Below are positions 21,227 to 32,939 of a stretch of 64,000 nt of DNA, one piece after another; the first letter of the stretch is position 1, and every line of letters begins with the position of its first letter. The stretch spans positions 65,470,590 through 65,534,589 of the forward strand of contig JAKTNV010000006.1 in the NCBI GenBank assembly GCA_022747635.1, given 5' to 3'. The translations under genes were made by a program, and so were the position numbers. This DNA comes from Hetaerina americana (taxonomy: Eukaryota > Arthropoda > Insecta > Odonata > Calopterygidae). The notes under the pieces are model-generated. The model did not search any database. It had not been told where the DNA came from and was given only the letters and a program-made list of their open reading frames with translations.

Positions 21227-21730
21227 TAGGATTATGAAATGTGGGTGTGGAGAAGAATAGAGAAGGTGAAATGGACCGAAAGGAAAACAAATGAGGAAGT
21301 ATTAGGTATGGTGGGCGAGGAGAGGTGTTTGCTGGGAGAAATCCTAAGGAGGCAGGAAAAATGGATGGAGTACCCGGATGGTAGCATAGACCGGCAGTGG
21401 GATGTTGAAGACTGTGATAGAGGGGAGTATGTCAGGCAAACGAGGAAAGGGCAGGAATCGAAAAGGGATGTTGGACGGGATGAAGGGAGGAAGGAAGTAC
21501 ACAGAGATAAAGAGGGGCTTGTTTTACAGTAGGATATTGAGCAGTGTTTTGTGAAGAAAAATAAAATATTTATTTGGTAGTTGTGTCCATCCAAAAACTA
21601 CCTTAACCGTTGGATTTACCAACGAGCCTGTTGCCCAAAAATATTAGGAACTCGGGGAATTACTCGTCGTTTCCAGAAAAGTTTACAATAACCCAGGTTG
21701 GCACAAACTTATAGCTAGTGCATTGTAACT

Positions 21731-21925
21731 GCCGGCCCCGGTGGCGCCGGGGTGACTTCCTCGCCTGCCAACCCATCGGTCGCGGGTTCGATTCCCACGG
21801 AGATGGACTTTCCTCCATTTAGGACGTGGTTGTTTTTACCTGTCTCCAAGTTAATGCTTATGGAAAAGGTGGAAAAAGGCACTGTAACATCTCAATCTCT
21901 CCCCAATTAAGTTGTTAATAAATAA
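21731..21925 (+). mobile_element. SINE with tRNA-Gly(GCC)-like head
   Basis: 21731-21805 is tRNA-like: CTCGCCTGCCAACCC matches the anticodon arm of tRNA-Gly(GCC), and GGTCGCGGGTTCGATTCCC is a near-perfect T arm/B box. The acceptor stem does not close, so it is not a functional tRNA. A non-tRNA body follows and ends in an AATAAATAATATA tail. Directly downstream of LINE copy A. Confidence 0.7.
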
Positions 21926-24900
21926 TATAGCTAAAAATAAATGCACTCTCTCGTGCGATTGATTCCATCCTGCCATTTGTCATTCGCACTGATGGATCAA
22001 TAATCCGAGTCGCTTTCCCTGGAAGCTCTCGTTTGAATCGATATAAGATCAGTCTTCACTGGTTTCACTTGCTTTCCTAATAGTCAACCAATCTTTAAAA
22101 TAATTATTACTGTGAATCAAACACCCAATATTGTGCGTCTCTTTGTGCACGGTCGGCGATGATTATTTGGGTAGGATACACATTTTAATACAACTTCGCA
22201 CGTGAACTCACCCAATTATTATTATTAATCGTTTTTTACCGTTTAGGGTATTTTTTGGATGGACTCATACGTACTATACGACGATACATTTCTTTGCCTC
22301 TCCTACTGAAACACAACCCGGCATCCGACACTAGAATAAACTCTTCTGAAATTCTGTAAACTTCCTTTCTATCCTACCATTTTTTGTGCTCCCAATCTTC
22401 CACGAAATCGTATAGAATTCACTACCAAAAATTTTCGACCAGGAACGGAATGACGGGAAAAAATAAAATTTACAGGTATAGGTACCAAAGTAATGAGCGT
22501 CATGGAGATTTAGATGATGACCGGCATTCGATCCTCTCACGTCATGAGTATACTTCCACGTCAATGAACGCAAATCACTCCGTTAATTTGAAACCATTCA
22601 CCTCCCGAAGCCGATAGTCTTTGGTTGCTACATTCACGGGATTCGCGGTGCTGAGAAACTGGCTCGACGACTCCGACTCGTCGAAAGTCGACTCGAGAAG
22701 AAAGTTCAAAGAGAAACGTCAGAGAGGAGATAATGACCGCGCTGGACTCAGACGGTAGCATATCGCTAAAAGCAGTAGTCGGATTCACAACATATAAGCA
22801 CGTGCTGTGATTCCTCCGTCTAGACATCAGCTGCTCGGTAGTGTTCCAGAAATCAGGTTTGAAAATGTCAATTTCTTTTGCTAGGTTTGTGCTTCTCGTT
22901 GCGTGCGTATCTTAAGATATTCGTTAAGTTTAATATATCCGCGTCAGGTTTTGTGTGGCAGTGGCGCATGTCGTTTTATCAACGAACACATATGGCACTC
23001 TCCATTCATTTATTTGAAATGTAGTGCGTTTTTCCACTCGTAGGCTTCATTACCACGTGCACTTACCATTACTACATATCAGATGTAGGTATACCCGATG
23101 ATGACACTTTGCTTTACAATAATTTTATCTAAAGTGGAGTAAATTATAAAAAAAAACAGAAATAAAAGCTAAGGTTGGTTATGTTAGAAGGATGATAGAT
23201 CTCAGATGAACTTAGCGTGAAATTCAGCAGGGTTTAAGGGCAATTTTATTTCTGTATGTGGTTGGTTTTCCGAAGGAGTCAGAAACGACAGAGCTTAGGT
23301 TTGTTTTGGAGTGCCACCAAAGGTGTCTGCCACCTTGCTTAGAATTCGGGACCATTAGATCAGTAACGAAGTAATCTTTCGCATTGGGTAAAGCGGTACA
23401 CTCTACCCAATTGGTAAGAGTGCTTTACCATCGATCCTATGGTCCTCGCAGCCAAAATTTAGTTTATCGTGAAAATTTTTCAAAATTGAATCGTCCCCAT
23501 AGAATTCACTTAGTAAATGTCCCCTGATTCGAGAGAAAAACATGCGGCTTTAAATTGAATATCGATCCCAGTAATTCGAATTAAAAAAAAACATCAACAC
23601 AGTAATAAACCCGAAGGTCAGTTTGGTTGGTGATGGTAGATCTCACCCAGTACTAAGCGCGACGGCGTGTGAAATTCACACATCAGGGAAGGGGGGTCAG
23701 TTCCTTTCCCAGTGCCGGTTATGGCTTTGCAAGAATATTGCGTACCCGAAAAATCACATAGCTTGGGTAAGTCGAATTATTTTACTGTAATATATTCCCA
23801 TTTAACCGCTTTACCTCCATTTGATTTTAGTTTTATTTCTTTTTGTGTCTATTTAATGTGACGCATGCATTCCTTCTGGGAAGAATTTTGGAATCGTTCG
23901 TCTTTCATCGCGTCCCAGTCGAGTGTGCAAAACTGAAGACCGGAGCACTTTTGTGAGACTTCTTGAATTTTTTATCGTCAAAATTAGTCCGTGTTTTTGT
24001 TCATAATCTGATCTATAATTTGATAATTGATTTTTCTTTAATTTTTTAATTTCTTACTAATTCGTTGTGTAATTATTTAAACTTTAGTGACAGTACCTAT
24101 CCTTAAAATTGCGTGCATTACACACCTTATCGTTGCTATTTCCGGGCAATATACAATCTCATAATATTCATAATGTTAATTAAAATGCTCCGCTGCAAAA
24201 TTTCTTAATGTATTCATTTCGATGTCCCTGATAATTATAAATCCTGTGACTTAGCATCAGTATTAAGAATGCATATTGACTTTTAAATTAGATTTGCTCT
24301 AATGGCAGAGAGCGAATCGAATAAAGTTCTTTTTCCATTAAACAAAACATCCGTGTTTCATTACTTAAAAATTAAATTCGAGAAAGAGTAATTAGGCCAT
24401 AGATTCCAGGGTGAGTACACATGAATGGACAAGTGAGTAGACATGAGCCTTCGGGCTATTTTCTCTAGAAAACTCAAGCTGAGATTTGAGGTAAATCCCT
24501 GGACGTTAGCCTTTAAGATTAGCGGGCAACGGTGTGACACGCCTATCACGCTGCCAAGGCCTCGATTAGCCAGGCAATTGTTTGCGGGTTAGGCAGTATG
24601 AAATTCGTATTCCAATATTTACGCTGAGAGGAGAATACCTGTACCTCTGATTATAATAATTTATTTGCCGTAGCTAATGTTTGCAGTTGTGTTGGCTACG
24701 TAAAATGGGTATGATGCATTGCATTTTATGTGGGTTCAAATGTCATACAAAATTTCACTACAGAATAATTCACCTTACCATTTAAAAAAAATCAAATTAT
24801 TTGCATTGACAATAAATCTTATTGCATATGGCCACAGTTGTAAAAATTTGATTCGCATGTTTAGAATATTTTTATGCTAATCTGTGATGTTTCATACATA

Positions 24901-27289
24901 ATCATTCCTTATACCTTGAATTATATTTGAGGATATCCTCATTATTTATTGTACCATTATCATTTATCTTTCTCGCAGAATTGTTATTTAAATATACATT
25001 GAAGGGATTGACATTATTTTAATCTCCCTAAAATGCTCTTTACGTGAGTTTGTTGCTGTTAAATCAGCAATTTTTCTTGGTTTTCTTTTCTGTAAGTAAA
25101 GAATTATTTTGCAGTTATATTTGGATAAATTACCCCATACAATAATGCTATCTCTAGCCGCTTTTTTAAAACTCTACAGTCTGTATCCTGTAATACCTCC
25201 ATATGTTACAATATTTTATCAAAGATCTTAATAGAAAATTGTATAGTCTAATTATTTTACAACTTTTATCCACATGCTGCTTATAAACCCCTAACTCCAA
25301 AAATCTGACAATATTCACTTAAGTTCAAACTTCATCGCCCGTTTTAAAGTCAGTATTTCGCGATATCTCCTATTACTAAATTGTATATGCATGGTACTTC
25401 AACATACAGCTAGGGATGAGTAAAGTACACTCCTAAGAGCAATTTACATCCTCGTGGTGTTCGTTTTTCCCGTATCTGGTTAACTTCTCACCTGATCAAT
25501 CAATTCAATCTGCGCTCCCGTACTGACACAATACTAAGATATCTATTAATAAACCTATGGTCTATCCAAAGCGTTGGCAGAGACATCTCTCGCCTTGTTT
25601 TCTTAGTAAGAATTAAGCCACCGTAATGATACAGCACGCATGCATATAAAGGGCGCCAGGAATAGGTATGAACACAAACTCAGAAGATGAACTCTTGCGC
25701 TTACCGGGTCTAAAGCACAAACATTAACTACTGATGTCGATTGCGCAGCCAATTCCCAGGTCTGGCTGTTGTTGCCTTTAGGCTTAAGGAAACACCACGC
25801 CGGGCATCTCATTAGATGAAGAGTTGGCAAACAGGCGATGGCCTTTCAATGAAAAGTGCCTTTCATTCACCCGATTGTTAGACAAAATGTTTAGCCATAA
25901 AGTTCGATAGCCTCGGGTGCATCTACCGGATCCTGACAAATACCATGGGATTACTGATTTCGTAAATATTGTTTCCTCTTCGCTTACGAGCGGTCCCGCG
26001 TTGATTACCGAGGCGATTTTTATTGGCTGTTTTCGAGGAAGCATTCGCGTTGACGGCAGAGCCCACGTGCTTTCCTCTTTCCTTGGAACGTTACCCGCGA
26101 CGTTCTGAATGTTGGAAATCCTCGAGGAAATACCTTGTGCAAGCAGCCAAGGTTTTGAAGACGGGTTTCAGCTTACGGGAATGCATATATACAGGTACCT
26201 GCGCCAATCGAGGAGTCATAAGAACCTCAATTACCTCGCGAGAGCACCGTCGAGGAAGAAATCACGTAAGTGAATTGCTAATCATTTTATAAGCCATTTC
26301 CATAACGTTACTTCGCATTAGAGAGCATGTTTAACAATATTTTTATTGGGAGTACATAAATATGTCCGGGAGTCAGTGCGATAATACTGTGGCTCCCTGT
26401 GGAACCGCGTCAAACTGAGAGAAACCGTCGTTTCAAAGGGAGAATCTGCGATAGCAGCTAAGGGCTTTTTGATTACTCTTATCTCGATTACTTCCCGCTT
26501 GAATGAATTCTGTTATGGAAAGGAGCACAAATATTTACTCTATACCTACGTTGTCAGGAACGTGACTTTGATCGTATATTAAATGAATTCCACGTTGTAC
26601 TTATGAACGAAAATTCGCGGACGAAATGAAAAAATAAGGTCCAGCGTAAGTGTGTGGAAATAAGCCGGAACTTGGTATCCACAAGGATATTTGTAGGAAA
26701 AATTTAGTGCAGTGATATTTGTATTTGGAGTGGCTTTCACCTAGTATTTTTCCCATTTGCCAACTATTTTTTTAGTGAGGCTTCTTGCTCTCAGTTCTTG
26801 TTTGAAGATGAAGTTGCTGTCTTTATTTTAATTTTAAAATTTCAGTTGAGCTTTATGTAATTCTTTCCTTTTCCATTTCCAAAACTCTAAAAGCCTATGC
26901 CAATTTCACATTAGGACATAAATTCATTACAGAATTCGGTATTTCCGTCATTATGGCTATTGAAGAATATTACAGACAGCTGAGGAATATGTGCAACCAG
27001 GAATCAATCCAGATTATGTATGTCGATGTATATTATTCCAAAGGTGTGGATATCGGGTGCAACATTTCTGAAAACAATTAATATCTATTGAAGATATTCT
27101 ACCTACGTTTTAGCGCGGTAGCTACGTATTCCTCAAACAACATTTAGCATTGGCACACTTAGTAATAAATCACTGCTGATTAACAATTGAAAACCTTTAA
27201 GCATAGAGAAGTTCTAAAAAAAAAAGACAAATAAAAATTAATCCATTTCTCGAGATAATTTTTTGCTAATATTCCACTTTTTAGGATCA
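21926..27289. other. Intergenic, CpG-rich, no gene recognised
   Basis: 5.4 kb between the SINE and LINE copy B. The short open frames (for example at 22384-22617, 25784-26044 and 26023-26292) match no family I recognise and overlap on both strands. CpG-dense blocks lie at about 22620-22860 and 25900-26250. Nothing marks them as promoters beyond CpG density. Confidence 0.5.
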
Positions 27290-28610
27290 TCAACTAAAGG
27301 ATAGAGTAGGACAAATAATTTCTTAGGGGATGATCAATTTGGGTTTAGGAAGGGTTTAGGTACGCGTGATGTCATTGCAGTAATGAGATCACTAATCGAG
27401 AGGAATATAGAATAAAATCCGGATGTAGTCGCCCGTTTGGGAGATTTCGAAAAGGCGTTTGGTAGAGTGAATTTGGAAAAACTAATGAGTATATTGCAGA
27501 AAATAGGAATAGATTGGAGGGACCGGAGGCTAATCCGCAACCTGGACATGTCTCAGACTGCTCAGGTGCGAGTGGGGGACGGGGAGTCCGGATGGGCACA
27601 ATTAGAAAGAGGTGTAAGGCAGGGTTGTCCGTTATCACCGTTGCTCTTCAACCTGTATGTAGAGGAAATGAATAAAGAGGCATGGCAAGAACTGGAGGTA
27701 GGAATGAAAGTGGGCGGGGAATTTGTAAAATCAGTTAGGTTTGCTGATGACCAATCTCTAATTTGTCAGTCAACCAAGGGGCTTCAAGCATTGCTTAGTG
27801 AATTAGAAATTCAGTGCGATACATATGGGATGAGAATCAATATTAATTAAACAAAGGTTATGCGATTTTCCAGAAAGAAAAAAGCGAAGCTAAACATTGA
27901 AATAGGAGGGCATAATCTAGAGCAGGTAGAACAGTTTACGTATCTAGGAAGTGTTTTGGACCAACACGGTCAAAACAGCAGGGACAAAAAGAGAAGAATT
28001 GCGCTAGTCAAAGAGGCTTTCACAAGGAGGAGGGAGTTGATGAGGGGGACGTTGAGTAAGGATATTAAGAAAAGACTCTTAAAAAAATTTATATGGAGCG
28101 TAGTTATGTACGGCGTGGAAACGTGGTCATTGAAGCAGGATGGTAGAAGTAGATTGGAGGCATTTAAAATGTGGGTGTGGAGTAGGATGGAGAAGGTGAA
28201 ATTGACGGAAAGGAAAAAATGAGGAAGTCCTATGTACTGGGAAGTACTGGGCGAGGAGAGGGGTTTGTCGGGAGAAATCCAAAGGAGGCAGGAAAAATGG
28301 ATGAAGGGCAATTGGTCGGCAGTGGGATGTTGAAGACTGTAATCGAGGGGAGAATTTTGGGCAAACGAGGAAAGGGCAGAAACAGGATTGTGATGTTAGT
28401 AGTAGTATTTAGGGGAGGCGACTGACAGGTGAGGTCATTTGCGCCATAGGGGGTGGACATGTTGGACGGGATGAAGGGAGGAAGGTAATACACAGAGATG
28501 AAGAGGGACTTGATGTAGAGTAGGTTGCTGGATTGTGTTTTGTTAGGAGTCATAAAATACTTATTCGGTAGTTATGTCCATCCAAAACCTACCTTAACCG
28601 GTAGATTACT
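27290..28610 (+). mobile_element. 5'-truncated LINE copy B
   Basis: Begins inside the RT fingers (DDQFGFRKGLGTRDVIAVMR) and runs to the family 3' end (GTCCATCCAAAACCTACCTT at about 28576). It is the same family as copies A and C, and the best preserved RT in the window, though interrupted by a stop after NIE (27412-27414), a stop at 27848 and further breaks. A 5' truncation is typical of incomplete reverse transcription. Confidence 0.9.
27437..28222 (+). pseudogene. LINE copy B reverse transcriptase and post-RT region, two frames
   Basis: 27437-27850 carries RT motifs FEKAFGRVN, RQGCPLSPLLFNLYVEEMNK and the catalytic FADD at 27740-27751. The next frame (27860-28222) continues with KAKLNIEIGGHNLEQVEQFT and VKEAFTRRRELMRGTLSKDI. 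The break between them is small, so the copy is not very old. Confidence 0.88.
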
Positions 28611-29179
28611 TAAAAAAAATCGATTTTTGGAAATATTTCTGATATGAAATATAGGCTCTTTTGTTGGTCATTTCTCTTGATATTTGGATAATTATTTGGT
28701 ATTACTGATCTCTGACAATAGTTCGAAAAATTATCTTTAACAAAATATTCGATGGGCAACATTCGAGCATATGAGTTGTTCATTTCGATATTTGTAAATG
28801 TTCACGAAAAAAACCCTTTACTGGTTTAGTAGTATTAGTGCATAATGTTCTTCGTAAAAGAGGAAGGACTCGTTGAATTTTCGTTTTTGTTTCTTATTCA
28901 AAAGCCTTCGTAATGCGTTGAGGACATTACGAGCCCTAAGTAAAATGGGCCCTACATACCCATGACATTGTGAAATTCACATTGAATAATGAATGTGTGT
29001 ACAGTTCATTTCTTTTGTACTGATTTTCCACCGGAAGTAATGAAAAGAAAATCGCATTAACATTGGCTGGTCAATCCCATCACTTCACTTATTCATATTC
29101 ACTTACCCTTATTAGGAGTTATGAATAGTTATTGAAAGTGACCAATCGTAACCTATATGCTGTTTCAAGGAATATAATG

Positions 29180-29275
29180 AATGGTGCGACGTGCTTCGCC
29201 GATTGACGGTACTATCTGTTTACGACCTCCGTTTCACGGTATCATCGATATAACCGTGGATCGTGTCGCACCATT
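29180..29275. repeat. Small inverted-repeat unit, 11-bp ends
   Basis: AATGGTGCGAC at 29180-29190 and its reverse complement at 29265-29275. A second nested pair (CACGGT with ACCGTG) lies between 29236 and 29258. Could be a minimal MITE or a chance fold. Confidence 0.5.
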
Positions 29276-30623
29276 GAAAATTTTCTGCGGAACGGTACGA
29301 TTATTTTTTTACAATGACTACTGAAAAAGAGCAATCATGGAGTCTTCCTTCTTTAATGCGATTTCGCTTAGGCGACGTCAGTCGTGTTGAGGGGAAAACT
29401 CTTGACGCAATATCATTCATATACTTTAGTAGACCAGATAGGTGAAAGCAGGAAGATAGTTCTCTGACGCTTTTTGAAACACCTTCAAGTATAATTCATG
29501 GGGTTTGGATTCCGCGCCAAGCAATTTCGTGACAAATCCGGGGACCGAAATAGTCCATGGCATGTCGTGGTTTCCCCACCCTTGAGTTATTGAATTAAAA
29601 CTAGCAGAATTTTTCTAAACTATCTAGAGGAACTTGGATTTGCCCTCGGATGCATAATTGTCCGTTTTCCTTTTATTCTCCGTATTTTAATCTGCTCTGT
29701 ATAAGCCCGTAATGCTAAAGTCAATTTCATGGGGTAATGTAGAGAGGCATGTTAAATTCACTCATTTGGCTTAAGGGCACGAAGAGTAACGGAACTTACA
29801 AGTATAGTCTGGAATAATTAATAGAGTAATATTAATTTTGAGTTTTATCATTGCCAAATGGATATGTCCGTAGCATCCATGACCCTGGTTCCTCAACTCG
29901 GTGCGAATTATTTTCTCGATGCTGCCAACGAATTCCAGTAAAATCAAACAGTTGCGCTTAGCTGGCGGAACACAGAAATATTTGGTGGCCGAGTTCCTAA
30001 GGTCATCAGCCGGAAGCTCTAATCACCAATATAGTACGTCACAAAAATATTTCCATGGTGTTTCGTCTCACCAACTATTATGATTTACGCAGTGATAAAG
30101 GGTTTCTTGAGGAACTTTGACTCGAGAAAACAGCTGAATATCAAGGCACTTACAAGAGGAAGGAGCGCTCCATTCAAGGGATTTCGGGAGCACGCAACCC
30201 AAAAGTTATTATCTTTAGGCTTTAATAGGTACGTGTTTGAATATGTGCCATTATACAGAAATAACACCGCAGAGACACACTCGTATATCGCGAATCTCTC
30301 TCGCCCTCAACAGTTGCAACCGAAAATAGAACTAACCAACAATGCGTGCACGTATTCATCCTCTGCTGTTTGTGCTGTTACTTAGGCGAGAAATGTAGGC
30401 TTAAACACGTATAAATGTGATTTAATCTTCTGTGAACACTTTCCTGATATAATTCGTATATACTCGCTCCTTAGAGGAGCCAAAGTATTTTCTAAGAGTC
30501 TATGTAGCCGTTTTCCCTTCATATTTATGTATGTGGACAATTTTTATATTTTAAGCGATAAAATCACCTCTTATGGTAGCGATCGACCTTTTTCTATGTC
30601 GGACTACGCTCACGCATTGATTG

Positions 30624-30646
30624 AGTACCTCCACAGTGGAGGTACT
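30624..30646. repeat. Perfect palindrome, 11-bp arms
   Basis: AGTACCTCCAC, one central base, GTGGAGGTACT. Perfect dyad in intergenic sequence. Function unknown. Confidence 0.85.
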
Positions 30647-31607
30647 GACAGTCTTCCGCCAAGAATAAAATCATAGTTGTTCGCTAAACGAACATCTTCC
30701 CGCGTGCATTCATTGTCACTATTATTTATTATATCGTAATTATATGTCACTATATTTACCACCACGTATATCTATTCTTTAGTGCGCTCTAATATAAATA
30801 TGTTATAGCCAGAGTCGGATGGGTCGGGTTCAGGGAGTCAGCATTTGTATACTGCTTGAGTGTGTGTCTGAATTCATCATACATTTTAATGCATGAAATA
30901 ATGTGCCTATATTTTATTGCTCCTAGTAATCGGATATGGATTTAAGACTTATTCATTTAGCCATAAACAGGTGAAATACCTTCGCACCAATTGCTGAGTA
31001 TATAAAAATTCTATAAAATATTAGTTTCAAAGTCATTATAAAATTTCTTTATTTATTAAAAGAGATTTGGGTAGTAAAAAATTAAATCTAGCACGCGGGT
31101 AAGCTTTGCACCAAACATTATCAATTTAAGTACTTTTTGGAGGTATGACAGGCCCAACAAGAGCGGAAAAGAAAATTAAGATGAACAAATGATTAAGATG
31201 CCCAAGACGTGAGCAGTAGGTGCGGTAATAAGGTGGGAAGGAATAGAACATTTGAGTAATTCACTGTTGTTAGGAGGCTTCGGCAGAAAAGAAAATTTTG
31301 CGCTCGATCTTTCCTTTTCTGAATGGAATGTTCAATTACCCGAATAATTTCAGGAAAAATGAGAAGTAGCTTTGTAAAGTTAATAGATTCTAATACATTT
31401 TGTGTCAGTTTTTCCACGAACCTTAATTGAATTTATTTCCTATTAAAGGGCAAATGTTTTATTTTGAAAGGTCTTAACTCGAAGAGCAACTAAGTAATGG
31501 GAAGTGCCTATTTGGCTGACTAATATCGATTGGTACTGCTTACTATTAATCCTGAACTGGAATAACAGGGATTGCAGAAAAGAGAGGAACTTGACCTTCG
31601 GTACATA

Positions 31608-32937
31608 CTACCTTGATCAAAAAGTTCCCGGAATAACCACCGTGTGGCGCTCCCATCGTTCCGATTTGAGTTCTGTTTTTTTTGTTAAATTGGTACATCT
31701 GTTGTTGATATTCCCTTTAAATCTTAGTGTCATAACTTGACATTTGCAAAAGTTACGTAGCCAAGAGTACATCTATCTCTGTGTGTGTTGGCGATTTTTT
31801 ACAATTGCAGAAATGGATTTAAATTTGCAACAACGAACTTGTATTAAATTTTGCGTAAAAAACGGATTTAGTGGCGCACGGACGTTGGAAATGTTGGAAA
31901 AGTGTTTCGGCAACGATTCTCTAAAAAAAACGGTCGTTTACCAGTGGCACGAGCGGTTCAGAAGTGGTCGTGAGTCAATCGAAGATGATGAACGCAGTGG
32001 CAGACCATCGACATCGAAAGTCGGTGAAAAAATTGATAAAGTAAAAGAAATGTTGGTCAATAACCGCAAATTAACCATCAGAGAAATAGCGGAGGACTTG
32101 AACATTGCCTATGGATCCGCCCAAGACATTGTGGTTAATGATTTGGGTTTCCGTCGTGTAGCAGCAAAGTTGGTGCCAAAAGACCTCAATTTCATGCAAA
32201 AAAGAGACCGTGTTGACGTCGCAAAAGACATGATTTGCGAGGCTGAATCCGATCCCACATTCATCAAAAGGATCATTACTGGAGACGAGACGTGGGTTTA
32301 TGAGTACGACACGCAATCCAGACATCAGGCAAGTGAATGGCGTTCACCAAATGAGCCGAGACCAAAAAAACCACGTCGTTTTCAGTCAAAAAAGAAGGCA
32401 ATGCTGACGGTTTTCATGGATTACAACGGTGTAGTGCATCATGAATTTTTGCCAGAAGGCCAGACAGTAAACAAAGAGTATTATTTGGGCGTTATGAGAC
32501 GTTTGCGTGAAGCAATTCGCCGAAAGAGACCAGAAATGTGGGCAGAAAACTCGTGGATTTTGCACCATGATAACGCACCGTCGCACAGTGCTATCATTAT
32601 TCGTAATTTTTTGACGAAAAATGCAACAAATACCATCCAACAGCCACCGAATTCACCTGATTTGGCTCCCTGTGACTTCTTTCTGTTCAATCGAGTTAAA
32701 AAACCATTACGGGGAACGCGTTTTAGCAGCCGAGAGGAAGTAATGGAAAAATCGCAGGAAGCACTGATGGACATACCGAAAACCGACCGTAACTTTTGCA
32801 AATGTCAAGTTATGACACTAAGATTTAAAAGGAATATCAACAACAGATGTACCAATTTAACAAAAAAAACAGAACTCAAATCGGAACGATGGGAGCGCCA
32901 CACGGTGGTTATTCCGGGAACTTTTTGATCAAGGTAG
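31608..32937 (+). mobile_element. Apparently intact mariner-like element with 150-bp inverted repeats
   Basis: 1330 bp flanked by TA on both sides (31606-31607, 32938-32939). The ends are inverted repeats of 150 bp (31608-31757 and 32788-32937) that I find to differ at one position only; they begin CTACCTTGATCAAAAAGTTC. Most mariners have repeats of about 30 bp. It contains one uninterrupted transposase frame with the full catalytic triad. The near-identity of the ends argues for a young insertion. Confidence 0.93.
31813..32928 (+). CDS. Mariner transposase, DD34D, 371 aa
   Basis: The DDE/D transposase cuts and pastes the element at TA sites. I chose the ATG at 31813 (MDLNLQQRTCIKFC) because it aligns with family N-termini; upstream in-frame codons lie partly in the 5' inverted repeat. 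HTH region about residues 1-115 (VVYQWHERFRSGRESIEDDE, RSGRPST), linker with KLVPKDL, catalytic D158 in TGDETWV, D253 in HHDNAPSH and D288 in PDLAPCDFF, giving 34 residues between the last two. No frameshift or stop. Residues 326-371 are read from the right inverted repeat, replacing the usual C-terminus (C-x-S-x-GDYFE type). Whether that tail allows activity is unknown. Confidence 0.92.
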   Translation: MDLNLQQRTCIKFCVKNGFSGARTLEMLEKCFGNDSLKKTVVYQWHERFRSGRESIEDDERSGRPSTSKVGEKIDKVKEMLVNNRKLTIREIAEDLNIAYGSAQDIVVNDLGFRRVAAKLVPKDLNFMQKRDRVDVAKDMICEAESDPTFIKRIITGDETWVYEYDTQSRHQASEWRSPNEPRPKKPRRFQSKKKAMLTVFMDYNGVVHHEFLPEGQTVNKEYYLGVMRRLREAIRRKRPEMWAENSWILHHDNAPSHSAIIIRNFLTKNATNTIQQPPNSPDLAPCDFFLFNRVKKPLRGTRFSSREEVMEKSQEALMDIPKTDRNFCKCQVMTLRFKRNINNRCTNLTKKTELKSERWERHTVVIPGTF

Positions 32938-32939
32938 TA

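Larger units (their letters stand above)
18760..21615 (+). mobile_element. Near full-length but inactivated non-LTR retrotransposon (LINE copy A)
   Basis: Starts with a 5' UTR also found, inverted, at 38.6-39.0 kb (CCTTGACGTGGTGGA, later GGAAACCACCTCGATTA). Then comes an apurinic-like endonuclease region (RIGYWNVR at about 19225; GDWNAMAGEG at about 19633). Next is a reverse transcriptase with the catalytic FADD at about 20801-20812, and the conserved C-terminal part at 20849-21226 (LEQVEQFTYLGSFLDQNCQS). The 3' end carries the family tail (GTCCATCCAAAAACTACC at 21585). It has many frameshifts and stops but still many CpGs. Probably an RTE-like or related clade; clade assignment is uncertain. 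Confidence 0.85.
28611..31607. other. Intergenic, no gene recognised
   Basis: About 3 kb. A 101-codon open frame at 30080-30385 and its neighbours match nothing I know. Two small inverted repeats lie at 29180-29275 and 30624-30646. Otherwise plain, CpG-containing sequence. Confidence 0.5.

Noticed and set aside
23380..23440. Imperfect hairpin GGTAAAGC...GCTTTACC that looked like a tRNA
   Set aside because: No proper A or B box spacing and no T arm. Probably a chance fold.
24480..24600. Possible SINE head around GGTGTGACACGCC
   Set aside because: Only a faint resemblance to pol III boxes. No tail or second copy in the window.
30080..30385. 101-codon open frame in the intergenic block
   Set aside because: No recognisable motif, no splice or poly(A) context, and an overlapping frame on the other strand. 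I cannot support it as a gene.
31813..32928. Domesticated SETMAR-like host gene
   Set aside because: The frame is enclosed by near-identical inverted repeats and TA duplications and has no SET domain or host introns. It is a transposon gene.
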